A DNA stretch of 64,000 nt from JACMLD01 sp044223995 (lineage in GTDB: Bacteria > Bacteroidota > Bacteroidia > Chitinophagales > Chitinophagaceae): positions 496,001 to 560,000 of the forward strand of contig JBGALE010000002.1 of assembly GCA_044223995.1 (NCBI GenBank). Reading direction: 5' to 3'. Made by a program: the position numbers and the translations under genes. The stretch's first letter is position 1. Each line of letters opens with the position of its first letter. Positions 36,967 through 46,763 of this stretch are shown piece after piece. Under the pieces are notes generated by a model, which was given only the letters and a program-made list of their open reading frames with translations, made no database searches and was not told the origin of the DNA.

Positions 36967-37389
36967 ATGAAAAAATATTTACTTCTCATCATTCTATCAT
37001 TGGGCATGGTGTTCAATGGATGGGCCCAGGATGGCGACCAGAAAGATGGCGCCAATAAACTGGAAGCCCTGAAGATTGCCTACCTGACCAAAAAGCTGGA
37101 TCTGTCTACCGAGGAAGCACAGCGCTTCTGGCCGGTATATAATAAATATGCGGATGAAATCAGGAAAGTGCGCGTGGAACAAAAAGATAAAAACCTTCCG
37201 GAAATAGATGTGGAAGACCGCATTCTCAACATCAGGAAAAAATACAACGGCGAATTTTCAAAAGCGTTAAGCCCCGAAAAAGCCAATATCTTTTTCCGCT
37301 CTGAAAAAGAATTCGGCGGGTTTATACAGCGCGAACTACAGGAACGCCGTCTGAACAGGCAATTGAACAAGCGGCCCTTCAGGCAATAA
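36967..37389 (+). CDS. Small exported helical protein (Spy/CpxP-like position)
   Basis: A 140-residue protein with a signal peptide (MKKYLLLIILSLGMVFNGWA). The mature part is helical and highly charged (LSTEEAQRFWPVYNKYADEIRKV) and ends with basic RQLNKRPFRQ. Segment and length resemble periplasmic sensor or chaperone proteins of the Spy/CpxP/ZraP type, which in Bacteroidota often sit at the end of sigma/anti-sigma operons. It starts 9 bases after the repeat protein. Function is inferred from position. Confidence 0.75.
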   Translation: MKKYLLLIILSLGMVFNGWAQDGDQKDGANKLEALKIAYLTKKLDLSTEEAQRFWPVYNKYADEIRKVRVEQKDKNLPEIDVEDRILNIRKKYNGEFSKALSPEKANIFFRSEKEFGGFIQRELQERRLNRQLNKRPFRQ

Positions 37390-37427
37390 CAAAGAAATTA
37401 AATTGGTGTTTTTCATAGGTTAGCAAC

Positions 37428-37457
37428 GGCCGGCTCTTTCAAGGGCAGGCCTTTTTT
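37428..37457 (+). terminator. Terminator of the ECF sigma operon
   Basis: An 11-bp stem with one mismatch and one G-U pair (37428-37438 with 37441-37451) followed by six Ts. Confidence 0.8.
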
Positions 37458-37466
37458 AATTACCGG

Positions 37467-38207
37467 TCAAAACCGGAAGACGGGCGTTTTGATATCGTGA
37501 TAAAATAAGAATGTCCATTTTTCTGCTTCCCCCTGCTTCCACCACTGCTGCCGCATCTCCATACATTTCTTTCCATCATAATCGTATTTAGCCACAAACC
37601 TGCTCTTCATCTGTTGCAGTTGCGGCGCCACATCCCCGCCAAAGAAAACCTTCTCACCTCCTTCCACAATCCAAAATACCTGGTGATAAGGACAATGCGC
37701 ACCGGTCACCTCGTATTTAATATAACCATCAATTACACCATTTCCATTCAGCAAACAGATATTGTCGGCACTCTTCAGGCATTCCAGTTCATCCGGTATA
37801 TAACTGGGAAATCCTTTTTCAAAAGCAAATGCCAGTTCTTTCTCCTGGATATAATAAACAGCATTGGGGAACGACAAATCATGGAATCCACTGCTTTCAT
37901 TTAACATGCTCACACCGCCCGCATGATCTTTATGGAGATGAGACATCAGGATTTTAGTTACATGCGAGGGTTCAATACCGGCAGCCAGTAAATTTTGGTG
38001 CAATTGTAATTTCCCTTCTTTTTGAAAACCCAATCCGGCATCGAGCAACAGCACGTCATCTGGTGTAATTATTACAAAGGGTTGTACTTCCACCAGTAAA
38101 CTGCCTACCGGCCGCTCCTGCAGATCGTCGTTACGGGTATCGAATGGAACAAACAATTTTGATTTGTCAATCGTGAAGGACCCTTCACTTAACGGAATTA
38201 TCTTCAT
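37467..38207 (-). CDS. MBL-fold metallo-hydrolase
   Basis: A 246-residue metallo-beta-lactamase-fold protein from ATG 38207 (the frame opens at TTG 38225). Metal motif HLHKDHAGG (HxHxDH) is complete, with a further His in GAHCPYHQVF and Asp in GGDVAPQL. The family includes lactonases, glyoxalases and N-acyl hydrolases; the sequence does not choose among them. It starts 47 bases after rodA on the same strand. A near-match to the -7 box (GAAATTTG, 38212-38219) ends 4 bases before the ATG, so it may also be transcribed alone. Confidence 0.87.
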   Translation of the reverse strand: MKIIPLSEGSFTIDKSKLFVPFDTRNDDLQERPVGSLLVEVQPFVIITPDDVLLLDAGLGFQKEGKLQLHQNLLAAGIEPSHVTKILMSHLHKDHAGGVSMLNESSGFHDLSFPNAVYYIQEKELAFAFEKGFPSYIPDELECLKSADNICLLNGNGVIDGYIKYEVTGAHCPYHQVFWIVEGGEKVFFGGDVAPQLQQMKSRFVAKYDYDGKKCMEMRQQWWKQGEAEKWTFLFYHDIKTPVFRF

Positions 38208-38254
38208 CCGGCAAATTTCTGTCAATTGAAATAAAAAACAAATCCAAACCAGTT

Positions 38255-39601
38255 TTATCTCAATACCATCTGCCGGTCGGCATCAAGCCGTATCAGGATA
38301 AATAGTAATAATGTAAAAGTTAAGAGTGCAGTACCGCCGTAACTAATAAATGGAAGCGGGATGCCGATTACGGGTGCCAGTCCGACAGTCATACATATAT
38401 TAATAGTAACGTGAAAGAAAATGACCGAAGCCACCCCATAAGCAAAACTGCGGCTGAATACACTTCGCTGTCTTTCTGCTATGGTGATGATACGCATCAG
38501 CAGCAACACATAAATAAACAATAACAGGAAACTGCCAATAAAACCAAAACCTTCTCCAATGGTGCAGAAGATAAAGTCAGTTCTTTGTTCGGGCACAAAA
38601 TCAAACCTTGTTTGGGTTCCTTTTAAGAGACCCTTCCCGGCAAAGCCACCGCTGCCAATAGCAATCTTACTTTGTTTTACATTATAATCGCCTGCTTCCT
38701 TGCTTTTAGCTGCTTTCACCGGATCGTCCGCCAGGGTATTCCCTTTTATATAATCCTCCGGGACATCTTTACCGATGGTGCTGTAAATACGGTCTACCTG
38801 GTAAGGTTTTAATACATGTTTGAACGCAAATGGAACAGCAAATCGCTGCACCGTCACACAGATAAACCAAATGGCAATAATTGAAAACAACAAACCTCTT
38901 TGACGCTTTACCTGTTTTCGCATAACATAAATAGTGCCCGCTGCAATACCTGTGAGCGCCAGTGCCAGTGTATTAGCCGGAACAACCAGTGTAGCCACTA
39001 CCAACGCTCCCACTGAAAATCCAATAATCAATACTGCTGCAGGAAGCCCTTCGCGGTACATCACCAGGAAAAAGGAAAAATAGACAAGCGCCAGCCCTGT
39101 TTCACTCTGGGCGATACTCATTAGTGCAGGCACAATAGCAATGGCAGCCGCTATCAACTGTGATTTTGTTTTCTTAAAATCTGTCTCTACCCGCGACAGG
39201 TATTTTGCCAGTGCAAGGTTGACAAACAACTTACACATCTCCGCCGGTTGTAAATTAAAACCGCCGAGTTTTATAATTGATTTGGTCCCCTTGATATTAC
39301 TGTGAAACGGAAACACCAGTAACAAAAGGAGTATCCCGAAAGCATAAAATATATTAGAGGTAGCCGTAAAAAATTTACTATCGGTTACCAGCACAAAAGT
39401 TGCCAGCACGATTGCTGCCGCAAAGAAATAGAGCTGTTTGCTGTAATCGGTTTTAAAGGAAAGAAAACCCTGTACAATATTATCACCCTCACGATAAGTA
39501 GTGGCAAAAATGCTGAGTATACCGATTGTTACCAGCATAATGTACAGCCACACCAGTATCCAGTCAATACCTTTTGATATAGTAGGGTTGTATTGGTTCA
39601 T
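38255..39601 (-). CDS. rodA: Peptidoglycan glycosyltransferase RodA (SEDS)
   Basis: A 448-residue SEDS protein with about ten membrane helices. Typical segments are GFNLQPAEMCKLFVNLALAKYLS, SIAQSETGLALVYFSFFLVMYREG and the C-terminal GLAPVIGIPLPFISYGGTALLTF. RodA polymerises glycan strands with its partner PBP2, whose stop is 3 bases upstream. The periplasmic loop between residues 260 and 330 is longer than in enterobacterial RodA, as in other Bacteroidota. Part of the mreB-rodA operon. Confidence 0.95.
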   Translation of the reverse strand: MNQYNPTISKGIDWILVWLYIMLVTIGILSIFATTYREGDNIVQGFLSFKTDYSKQLYFFAAAIVLATFVLVTDSKFFTATSNIFYAFGILLLLLVFPFHSNIKGTKSIIKLGGFNLQPAEMCKLFVNLALAKYLSRVETDFKKTKSQLIAAAIAIVPALMSIAQSETGLALVYFSFFLVMYREGLPAAVLIIGFSVGALVVATLVVPANTLALALTGIAAGTIYVMRKQVKRQRGLLFSIIAIWFICVTVQRFAVPFAFKHVLKPYQVDRIYSTIGKDVPEDYIKGNTLADDPVKAAKSKEAGDYNVKQSKIAIGSGGFAGKGLLKGTQTRFDFVPEQRTDFIFCTIGEGFGFIGSFLLLFIYVLLLMRIITIAERQRSVFSRSFAYGVASVIFFHVTINICMTVGLAPVIGIPLPFISYGGTALLTFTLLLFILIRLDADRQMVLR

Positions 39602-39604
39602 AAT

Positions 39605-41692
39605 TTATGCAGCGCCATTGGATCTTTTAATTTTAAAGGTTGTCCTTGGTTTTAACAGGGAATCATTTTCAGCAGCCGGCTTGTTCCTGTCTTTTGGTTC
39701 ATTGGTGGGTAACGGCCTTCCTTTCGGTATATATTTCCTGATAACACTGGTATCATTTGTCAGTTTAAAATAATTCACTGCCCGGATAGAGTCCTGCCTG
39801 AATTGTTCTCCCGCCAGCCATTCGGGCATCAGGTTGGTACCTGCAATGCGATCCACTTCTTTCACACGTTCAGCTCTTAATGTATCGTTCAGGTATTTTT
39901 CTACCATTAGTGATGCAATAGGTCCTGCCCATGTGGCGCCAAAGCCAGCATTTTCTACTACTACCGCCACGGCAATTTTTGGGTTTTCCCTGGGTGCAAA
40001 ACACACAAACATGGAATTGTCTTTCAGTTTCACGCGCTGGCCACCGATACGGCGGTAGTTTTCCGCTGTTCCAGTTTTTGCACAGAGATCTATTCCGGGA
40101 ATTCTTGCCACCCTGGCCGTTCCTTTCTCCACCACATCCTGCATACCATGCAACACTGCTTCGTAAGCAGTATCAGAAATATGTGTCAGCACCTCGTGCT
40201 TTCTCCGGTACATATTTAATAGTGTATCTTCTTTTGTTTCACCGTCTATCTTCTCCACAAAGTGGGGCGTATAATAATATCCCTTATTGGCAACGATACA
40301 AATGGCATTGACAATTTGGATCGGTGTTGCGCTCATTTTTTCCTGACCGATTCCCAAACCACCACCCACCATGGTACAGGAGTTCCAGGAGCCGCGGTAT
40401 TCTTTATTATATACGGCAGTATCAGGAATATTACCACCATCTTCGCTGGGTAAATCAACCCCCAGGCGGTGACCAAGTCCAAAAGCATTTACATAATCTT
40501 TCCATCGGGTTAATCCAACCCTGGGATCGCGGTAAGAAGGATTATCAATCGTCTTCTTCAATACCTCCGAAAAAAACGAGTTGCAGGACCATGCAATCGC
40601 CAGCCGCAAATTAGCGGCATGACCGGGTGCTTTTTCTGTACATTTTACCGGGTGGCTGCAGCCATTGTATACACCAAAACAGGCAATGCCACTAGACGGA
40701 TTGATAACACCTTCGTCCAATCCAATCAATGCACCCAATGGCTTATACGTAGACCCGGGAGGGTACTGTCCTTTGATGGCCCGGTTCAGCAATGGGCTGC
40801 TGACATCGCGAAAGAGTTTATTGAAATTTTCCTGCTTGGTAGGACCTGTGAGTAGATTCGGATCGAAATTCGGGCCTGAAGTCATGGCGAGTATACCACC
40901 CGTTTTCGGATCGATCGCTACTACTGCGCCGACTTTGTTGGTCATTAGTTTTTCTGCCAGTTGCTGCAGTTCTATATCCAGGTAAGTACGCAATCCCTTT
41001 CCTGCAACGGCGGCTGTATCGTATTTACCGTTTTCATAACTGCCCTGTAAACGGTTCTTGTTGTCCTTTAAAATGTATTTCACCCCCCGCTGACCCATCA
41101 GTACTTTTTCGTAATACTGTTCCAGTCCGCTTCGTCCCACATAGTCACCCATGCGGTAAAACCCACCGGAACGCTTAATAACGGATGAATCTGCCTCACC
41201 TACATATCCCATGATATGGGCAGCAGCATTGAATGGGTATTTGCGAACGGGTCTTTCCACCAAATCAAAACCCGGGAACTTCCATATATTTTCATCAAGC
41301 TTGGCATACAAATCAGGTGGAAGCAAATCTTCAAATACAGAGGGGCGGAAGCGTGTATTTTTAATAACCGCATCCAGCATCCTTGCTTTAAATTCCGAGG
41401 TATCGATGGACAAAAGATTGCACAAAGAAGCGGTGTCAATATTCTTTACCTGGTTGGGCGTTACTACGAGATCGTACATGATGGTATTATTCAGGATAGC
41501 CCTTCCTTTGCGGTCGTAAATAATTCCCCTGTCAGGATAAATAACCTTGGCAAACAGCGCATTTGTCATGGCAAGTTGTTTATACTTGCCCGATATCAAC
41601 TGCAGGTTGACCAGTTGTGCGAGCATAATTGCAAACACACCTAGTATAATGAGCCTTATGATAGTACTGCGGGACTGGTTAAAGACGGACAT
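39605..41692 (-). CDS. mrdA: Penicillin-binding protein 2
   Basis: A 695-residue class B transpeptidase. One N-terminal membrane helix (about 10-30), a pedestal/dimerisation domain (about 50-230) and the transpeptidase domain with SxxK in GSTYKPLGA, SCN (WSCNSFFSE) and KTG (CAKTGTAEN). It crosslinks side-wall peptidoglycan with RodA. The C-terminal tail of about 70 residues is polar and proline/lysine rich, and longer than in enterobacteria. Located between mreD (92 bases upstream) and rodA. Confidence 0.95.
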   Translation of the reverse strand: MSVFNQSRSTIIRLIILGVFAIMLAQLVNLQLISGKYKQLAMTNALFAKVIYPDRGIIYDRKGRAILNNTIMYDLVVTPNQVKNIDTASLCNLLSIDTSEFKARMLDAVIKNTRFRPSVFEDLLPPDLYAKLDENIWKFPGFDLVERPVRKYPFNAAAHIMGYVGEADSSVIKRSGGFYRMGDYVGRSGLEQYYEKVLMGQRGVKYILKDNKNRLQGSYENGKYDTAAVAGKGLRTYLDIELQQLAEKLMTNKVGAVVAIDPKTGGILAMTSGPNFDPNLLTGPTKQENFNKLFRDVSSPLLNRAIKGQYPPGSTYKPLGALIGLDEGVINPSSGIACFGVYNGCSHPVKCTEKAPGHAANLRLAIAWSCNSFFSEVLKKTIDNPSYRDPRVGLTRWKDYVNAFGLGHRLGVDLPSEDGGNIPDTAVYNKEYRGSWNSCTMVGGGLGIGQEKMSATPIQIVNAICIVANKGYYYTPHFVEKIDGETKEDTLLNMYRRKHEVLTHISDTAYEAVLHGMQDVVEKGTARVARIPGIDLCAKTGTAENYRRIGGQRVKLKDNSMFVCFAPRENPKIAVAVVVENAGFGATWAGPIASLMVEKYLNDTLRAERVKEVDRIAGTNLMPEWLAGEQFRQDSIRAVNYFKLTNDTSVIRKYIPKGRPLPTNEPKDRNKPAAENDSLLKPRTTFKIKRSNGAA

Positions 41693-41784
41693 AAGAGGTA
41701 AGAAAACGTTACAACATGTAAATTACGAATGTAGAATCCAATTCTTTTATTGTGTGATAGAAAACATTTAATTTTTTATTGGTA

Positions 41785-42318
41785 CTAAGCAGTATTGGTC
41801 CTGAATTTCTCCTTACGGAAAAACAGCAACTCGGTAATTATAATCAGCAGCATGCTCACACCGGTTGTTGCCAGTATCTTCCCGATAAAATACCAAAAGT
41901 TCCCAAACTGCATCCATTCCAGGAATACCAGGTAGACATGGTGCAATAAAGTTAGGATTAGCACATAAGTGAGATAGGGAGCCCAGCCCATACTTACCGG
42001 CGAAGGTGAAGCATAGTTCTGGTCGCTTCCCTCCTGTCTCAACAACAGGTTTATCAGGAAAGGCCGAACATAGGCGATCAGCACGCAGGGCGCGGCATGC
42101 AAGCCGGGGGTTTTAAGAAAATAATCAAGCGAAAGACCAAATAAAAAGGAAACGATCATCAACAAGCTGCGGTTCATATTGAATGGCAGCCATAGTATAA
42201 AAAGGAAATAGAGATAGGGGGTGATGAATTTGTGCAACGGCGGCACCTGGTGCAGCACAAATACCTGCACCAGTATGAATAAAGCGAACCTGAATATGTT
42301 TTTTACAAGATTACTCAT
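41785..42318 (-). CDS. mreD: Rod-shape protein MreD
   Basis: A 177-residue integral membrane protein with five or six helices (FALFILVQVFVLHQ, YLYFLFILWLPF, SLLMIVSFLFGLSLDYF, APCVLIAYVRPFLI, YLTYVLILTLLHHVYLVFL). The FGLSLDYFLKTPGLHA segment is MreD-like. Its ATG overlaps the end of mreC by 8 bases, so translation is coupled. It helps assemble the elongasome. Confidence 0.88.
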   Translation of the reverse strand: MSNLVKNIFRFALFILVQVFVLHQVPPLHKFITPYLYFLFILWLPFNMNRSLLMIVSFLFGLSLDYFLKTPGLHAAPCVLIAYVRPFLINLLLRQEGSDQNYASPSPVSMGWAPYLTYVLILTLLHHVYLVFLEWMQFGNFWYFIGKILATTGVSMLLIIITELLFFRKEKFRTNTA

Positions 42319-43165
42319 TGCTTTTTTTGGTTGCCTGCTCCAATTGTTGTTTTTCAGCAGCCTGCATATCTTCTATCACATACACATATTCTATGTTGAA
42401 AAAATTGGTCGCCGTCTTAATCCGCAGGGTGAAAAAGTTACTGCTTTTGTCGTCTACCACATCTGCAATCACACCAATCATAATATTGGCCGGGTAAATG
42501 GAAGACAGTTCACTGGTAATGACGGTATCACCCTTGGCCACCTGCGCACTTTTCGGCACATCTTTCATGACGAGGTATACAGGGCTTTCGCCGTCCCACT
42601 TAACGCTGCCCCGCTCCCCACCTTTTTTCAAACGGGCATTAATGGTAAACTGCCTGCTGAGGGCACTCATAACAGTAGCAAAGTTGGCGCTCACGTTGAC
42701 TACGCGACCTGCAACACCCTGCGGCGTAATAACACCCCAGTCTTTTTGAATGCCCTGGTTGCTGCCCCGGTGAATGACAAAATAGTTGTTTTGAGTACTT
42801 ACAAAATTCCCCACCACTTTCGCATCATAATACCTGAAGCGCTGCACTTTCACCAGTGAGTCGATCTTTATGGAGTCTACCGCAAAATGATGGGTTGTAT
42901 CCGGGCCTTCATAGTTTTGCCTGAGCAGGTTGCGCAACTCAGTATTTTCCTTGACAAGGGCCTCATTGGTTTTTTTGAGCTTGAAATAATACTCTACGGT
43001 ATTGTATTTCTCACTCACTTTACCGGTCACTTCACCAGCAACGCCCATAAAAGCAGCCTCATGAAATTTGTTGTAACGGAAAAGAAAGGAAAGGGCAATA
43101 ATCTGCAACACCAAAAAGAAGAGGAACGTGGAGAACCTTCTGATGAAGAGAAAGATGTTGCGCAC
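42311..43165 (-). CDS. mreC: Rod-shape protein MreC
   Basis: A 284-residue bitopic protein: membrane helix about 8-30, coiled coil (about 60-100, KLKKTNEALVKENTELRNLLRQ), then a periplasmic two-beta-barrel domain with KDWGVITPQGVAGRVVNVSANFATVMSAL. Start is GTG at 43163-43165 because no ATG precedes the membrane helix. The C-terminal QAAEKQQLEQATKKSNE tail is polar. It links MreB to PBP2. Confidence 0.92.
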   Translation of the reverse strand: MRNIFLFIRRFSTFLFFLVLQIIALSFLFRYNKFHEAAFMGVAGEVTGKVSEKYNTVEYYFKLKKTNEALVKENTELRNLLRQNYEGPDTTHHFAVDSIKIDSLVKVQRFRYYDAKVVGNFVSTQNNYFVIHRGSNQGIQKDWGVITPQGVAGRVVNVSANFATVMSALSRQFTINARLKKGGERGSVKWDGESPVYLVMKDVPKSAQVAKGDTVITSELSSIYPANIMIGVIADVVDDKSSNFFTLRIKTATNFFNIEYVYVIEDMQAAEKQQLEQATKKSNE

Positions 43166-43232
43166 AAATAAGCTGGTTTATAAGCACATCCTGCACAATC
43201 ATTTTCCGGCAGGATATACCATTACAAATAGG

Positions 43233-44258
43233 CTACCTCATTACAAACGGATAGCGATCATAACTTTTCAGTGCAAGACCGGTGCCACGAACCACACTTT
43301 TGAGCGGGTCATCAGCCACGTGTACGGGCAATTTAATTTTCTGGCTCAGGCGCTTGTCCAGTCCGCGGAGCAAGGCACCACCGCCCGTAAGATAAAGTCC
43401 CCTGCGGTAAATATCGCCAGCCAGCTCAGGTGGCGTGGTTTCAAGGGCTTTTAGTATCGCTTCTTCTATTTTGAAAATACTTTTATCGAGGGCTTCGGCT
43501 ATTTCCTGGTAACTCACCATGATTTGCTTCGGTATACCAGTCACCAGGTCACGGCCATTTACAGGGATATCATCGGGTGGGTTGTCCAGATCCTTCATGG
43601 CAGCGCCAATATTGATTTTGATCTGTTCGGCAGTACGCTCACCAATCAGCAAACTATGGTAACGCCTGAGTGCTTCCATGATATCGGCCGTAAATTCGTC
43701 CCCGGCAATACGGATAGACTGGTCGCAAACGATACCAGCGAGGGCAATGACAGTGATACCGGTAGTACCACCACCAATATCGATAATCATATTACCAACG
43801 GGCTCTTCCACGTCGATGCCGATTCCCAGGGCAGCCGCCATAGGCTCATGTATCAGGTATACTTCTTTGGCGCCGGCCTGTTCTGCACTGTCCCTAACCG
43901 CACGTTTTTCCACTTCCGTAATCGAGGATGGGATGCATATCATCATTCTCCAACTGGGGGGAAACAGGGGCTTTTTGGGGTAAATCATCTTGATCATCTC
44001 CCTGATCATCAGCTCTGCAGCGTTGAAATCCGCTATCACACCATCTTTCAGGGGGCGAACCGTACGGATGCTTTCATGGGTTTTCTCGTGCATCATCAAT
44101 GCCTTCTTACCCACCGCCAGCACCTCTTTGGGGTTATTGCGGTTAAGGGCAACAATAGAAGGTTCGTTCACTACTACTTCGTCGTTATGTATGATGAGGG
44201 TATTAGCAGTACCCAGGTCGATGGCTATTTCTTGCGTAAAAAAATTGAACAGTCCCAT
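43233..44258 (-). CDS. mreB: Actin-like cell-shape protein MreB
   Basis: A 341-residue actin-fold ATPase. Phosphate-1 loop AIDLGTANTLI, connect motifs and phosphate-2 loop IIDIGGGTTGITVIALAG, plus GGGALLRGLDKRLSQ near the C-terminus. It polymerises under the inner membrane and guides the elongasome. First gene of the mreB-mreC-mreD-mrdA-rodA operon, 67 bases ahead of mreC. Length is standard. Confidence 0.96.
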   Translation of the reverse strand: MGLFNFFTQEIAIDLGTANTLIIHNDEVVVNEPSIVALNRNNPKEVLAVGKKALMMHEKTHESIRTVRPLKDGVIADFNAAELMIREMIKMIYPKKPLFPPSWRMMICIPSSITEVEKRAVRDSAEQAGAKEVYLIHEPMAAALGIGIDVEEPVGNMIIDIGGGTTGITVIALAGIVCDQSIRIAGDEFTADIMEALRRYHSLLIGERTAEQIKINIGAAMKDLDNPPDDIPVNGRDLVTGIPKQIMVSYQEIAEALDKSIFKIEEAILKALETTPPELAGDIYRRGLYLTGGGALLRGLDKRLSQKIKLPVHVADDPLKSVVRGTGLALKSYDRYPFVMR

Positions 44259-44640
44259 GTTTTCAATGTCAGATTTTTAAATAGGATGTAATGGTTGCAA
44301 AATTGAAGGAAATAATTCGAATAAACAAAGCCAAATGCTTGCCAATCAAGGTTTTTTTTCAAAAAGCTACCGGCTGTTAAACGTGTCCCAAAACGGTAAT
44401 ATTGTGGCAATCGCTACAGTAATTTTCGGTATTGACCCTCCCGGTACGCGACTGGCCCGCCCGGCCGCCATCGGCTTTTGCACAGGTATCGACTGTTATT
44501 TTTCAGGCATGGTACCCATACAGTTTAGTGATACCAAATATTTATCCTGGGCTATCCATATACGTTAGTTTATATCTAGATAGTTAACATCACATTCGCT
44601 GTTATTCTCTTACATTCGTATTCATTAGCCGAACGTATTC
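44259..44640. other. Divergent region upstream of mreB
   Basis: About 380 bases. A plus-strand frame of 77 codons at 44335-44568 has no recognisable content and is not annotated. The stretch 44440-44480 is clearly GC-richer than its surroundings. No exact promoter box found. Confidence 0.45.
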
Positions 44641-45813
44641 ATGCGCATCATTACACGCACTGTTTTTATTTTATCTATGGTGAGTTTGTTTGCAGATATT
44701 GCAAGTGAACTGCTTTATCCCATTACACCGGTTTACCTGAAAGAAATTGGTTTTTCTGTTTTGCTGATTGGCATACTGGAAGGCGTTGCAGAGTTTACAG
44801 TAGGATTGAGTAAAGGGTATTTTGGTAAACTATCTGATGAAAAAGGCGTGCGGCTTCCTTTTGTAAAACTTGGCTATTTTTTGAGTGCCTTATCCAAGCC
44901 AATGATGGCTGCATTGATTTATCCTGTATGGATATTCTTTGCCCGCACAACTGATCGGCTTGGAAAGGGGTTACGCACGGCTGCAAGAGATGCATTGCTT
45001 TCACAGGAAGCAACACCTGCCACCAAGGCAAGGGTATTTGGTTTTCATCGCGGAATGGATACACTCGGTGCTGTGTTAGGACCTTCGCTGGCGCTGCTGT
45101 TTTTATATTTTTACCCGGGGCATTACAAGGCCATGTACCACCTCGCATTTATTCCGGGTATGATTGCAGTCGCATTTATTTTTCTCCTCAAAGAGAAAAA
45201 ACAAACACAGGTAACCGTTAGAAAAGGAAATTTCTTTTCCTATTTTGGTTACTGGAAAATAGCAGGGAAAGAATACCGCTCATTGGTAACAGGCCTTGTT
45301 GTATTTGCCATTGCCAATAGTTCGGATGTTTTTCTTTTATTGAAGGCAAAAGAAATTACACAAAGTGATACCATTACCATTGGAGCTTATATTTTTTACA
45401 ATCTCGTATATGCTGCTTCCTCTTATCCCCTCGGATCACTGGGTGATAAAATTGGCCTAAAAAAAGTTTTCATCGCTGGTTTAGTACTATTCACAGTTGT
45501 ATACGCTGGTTTTGCATTTGCCACTTCTTCTATAGCCGTATTCGCGCTGTTCCTGGTGTACGGATTGTATGCAGCGGCCACAGAAGGCATTACCAAAGCG
45601 TGGATCTCCAATATCGCCAATCCATCTCAAACTGCCACTGCCATTGGTTTTTATACGTCCTTTCAAAGTATCTGCACACTTGTTGCCAGCCTGCTGGCGG
45701 GATTGTTGTGGACTTATACCGGCAGTAAAACCACATTCATTTTTTCTTCAGTACTGACAATTATAATCGTTTTGTTTTTAACCACCGTGAAGGAAAAAAG
45801 GCAGCCGGTATAA
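44641..45813 (+). CDS. Major facilitator superfamily transporter
   Basis: A 390-residue carrier with twelve predicted helices. The helix 2-3 loop has GKLSDEKGVRLPFVKLGY, an MFS motif-A variant, and helix 4 has RTTDRLGKGLRTAARDALLS, a segment seen in MFS proteins annotated as exporters or phthalate/glucarate-like carriers. Substrate unknown. It stands alone between the mre operon (divergent) and the hydrolase gene on the same strand. Confidence 0.87.
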   Translation: MRIITRTVFILSMVSLFADIASELLYPITPVYLKEIGFSVLLIGILEGVAEFTVGLSKGYFGKLSDEKGVRLPFVKLGYFLSALSKPMMAALIYPVWIFFARTTDRLGKGLRTAARDALLSQEATPATKARVFGFHRGMDTLGAVLGPSLALLFLYFYPGHYKAMYHLAFIPGMIAVAFIFLLKEKKQTQVTVRKGNFFSYFGYWKIAGKEYRSLVTGLVVFAIANSSDVFLLLKAKEITQSDTITIGAYIFYNLVYAASSYPLGSLGDKIGLKKVFIAGLVLFTVVYAGFAFATSSIAVFALFLVYGLYAAATEGITKAWISNIANPSQTATAIGFYTSFQSICTLVASLLAGLLWTYTGSKTTFIFSSVLTIIIVLFLTTVKEKRQPV

Positions 45814-45907
45814 TAACACGGGTATTTTTTTGCACATAAACCCATTACATTTTATAAAAACAATGTACATTCACTAATCACCATTGTCAGGCTTATAAAA
45901 CTTGTAT

Positions 45908-46762
45908 ATGAGAAAACGTTTAACGTTACTGCTGCTTTCTTTTATTTGTATCGGCCAATTACTGGCACAGGAAACAAAACCTGAAGCAAAAATTCCATAC
46001 GGAAATAATAAAGAAGCTGGAAAGTATTATGATATACGCGGCTTTAAAATGTATTGCGAGGTATACGGACAGGGAGCGCCCTTGCTGATCATACATGGCA
46101 ACGGCGGATCTATCAATAATTTTGTTTTCCAGATCCCTTACTTCGCTAAAAAATACAAAGTGATTATTGCCGACAGCAGGGCGCAGGGAAAATCTGCCGA
46201 TGCCGGCGATTCTCTTTCATACGAAATGATGGCGGACGATTACGCCGCATTGCTCTCTGCGATGAACATCGATTCCGCTTATGTAATTGGCTGGAGTGAT
46301 GGTGGTATCAATGGTTTGTTACTGGCCATCCGCCACCCGGAGAAAGTAAAAAAACTGGCAGTGACCGGTGCCAATCTTTCTCCCGATACCAGTGCTGTTC
46401 AACCCGAAGTGATTGACCTTGTAAAACCGGAATATACTTCCCTGAAAAATAAAACCAATAAAACAGCCCGCGAAAAGAACAACTGGAAATTGATACGGCT
46501 GCTTTTGGACGAACCGCATATTCCATTAGCCGATTTGCATACCATAAAAGTCCCGTCGCTGATAATCGGGGGTGATCACGATGTTATCCGCGAAGAACAT
46601 ACCATGCTTATCTATAAAAATATTCAGAAATCTTATTTATGGATATTGCCCAACTCAGGTCATAGCACACCCATTGTATATAAAGACGAGTTTAATAAAA
46701 CTGTGGATGATTTCTTTTCCAAACCATTCAGGGTTATCTCCGGGGAAAAGCGTTTTAACTGA
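45908..46762 (+). CDS. Exported alpha/beta hydrolase
   Basis: A hydrolase of about 284 residues from ATG 45908, two codons after a TTG. A signal peptide (MRKRLTLLLLSFICIGQLLAQ, in outline) makes it periplasmic or secreted. Core elements are intact: oxyanion HGNGGS, nucleophile serine in GWSDGG, aspartate in GGDHDVI, histidine in NSGHSTP. The substrate cannot be inferred. It converges with the dioxygenase gene, with one base between the stops. Confidence 0.88.
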   Translation: MRKRLTLLLLSFICIGQLLAQETKPEAKIPYGNNKEAGKYYDIRGFKMYCEVYGQGAPLLIIHGNGGSINNFVFQIPYFAKKYKVIIADSRAQGKSADAGDSLSYEMMADDYAALLSAMNIDSAYVIGWSDGGINGLLLAIRHPEKVKKLAVTGANLSPDTSAVQPEVIDLVKPEYTSLKNKTNKTAREKNNWKLIRLLLDEPHIPLADLHTIKVPSLIIGGDHDVIREEHTMLIYKNIQKSYLWILPNSGHSTPIVYKDEFNKTVDDFFSKPFRVISGEKRFN

Positions 46763-46763
46763 T

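Noticed and set aside
43524..44291. 255-codon plus-strand frame opposite mreB
   Set aside because: It is the antisense shadow of a clear mreB gene; its translation has no recognisable domain.
44335..44568. 77-codon frame upstream of mreB
   Set aside because: No signal, no recognisable segment, ends in low-complexity; treated as intergenic although its GC content is locally raised.
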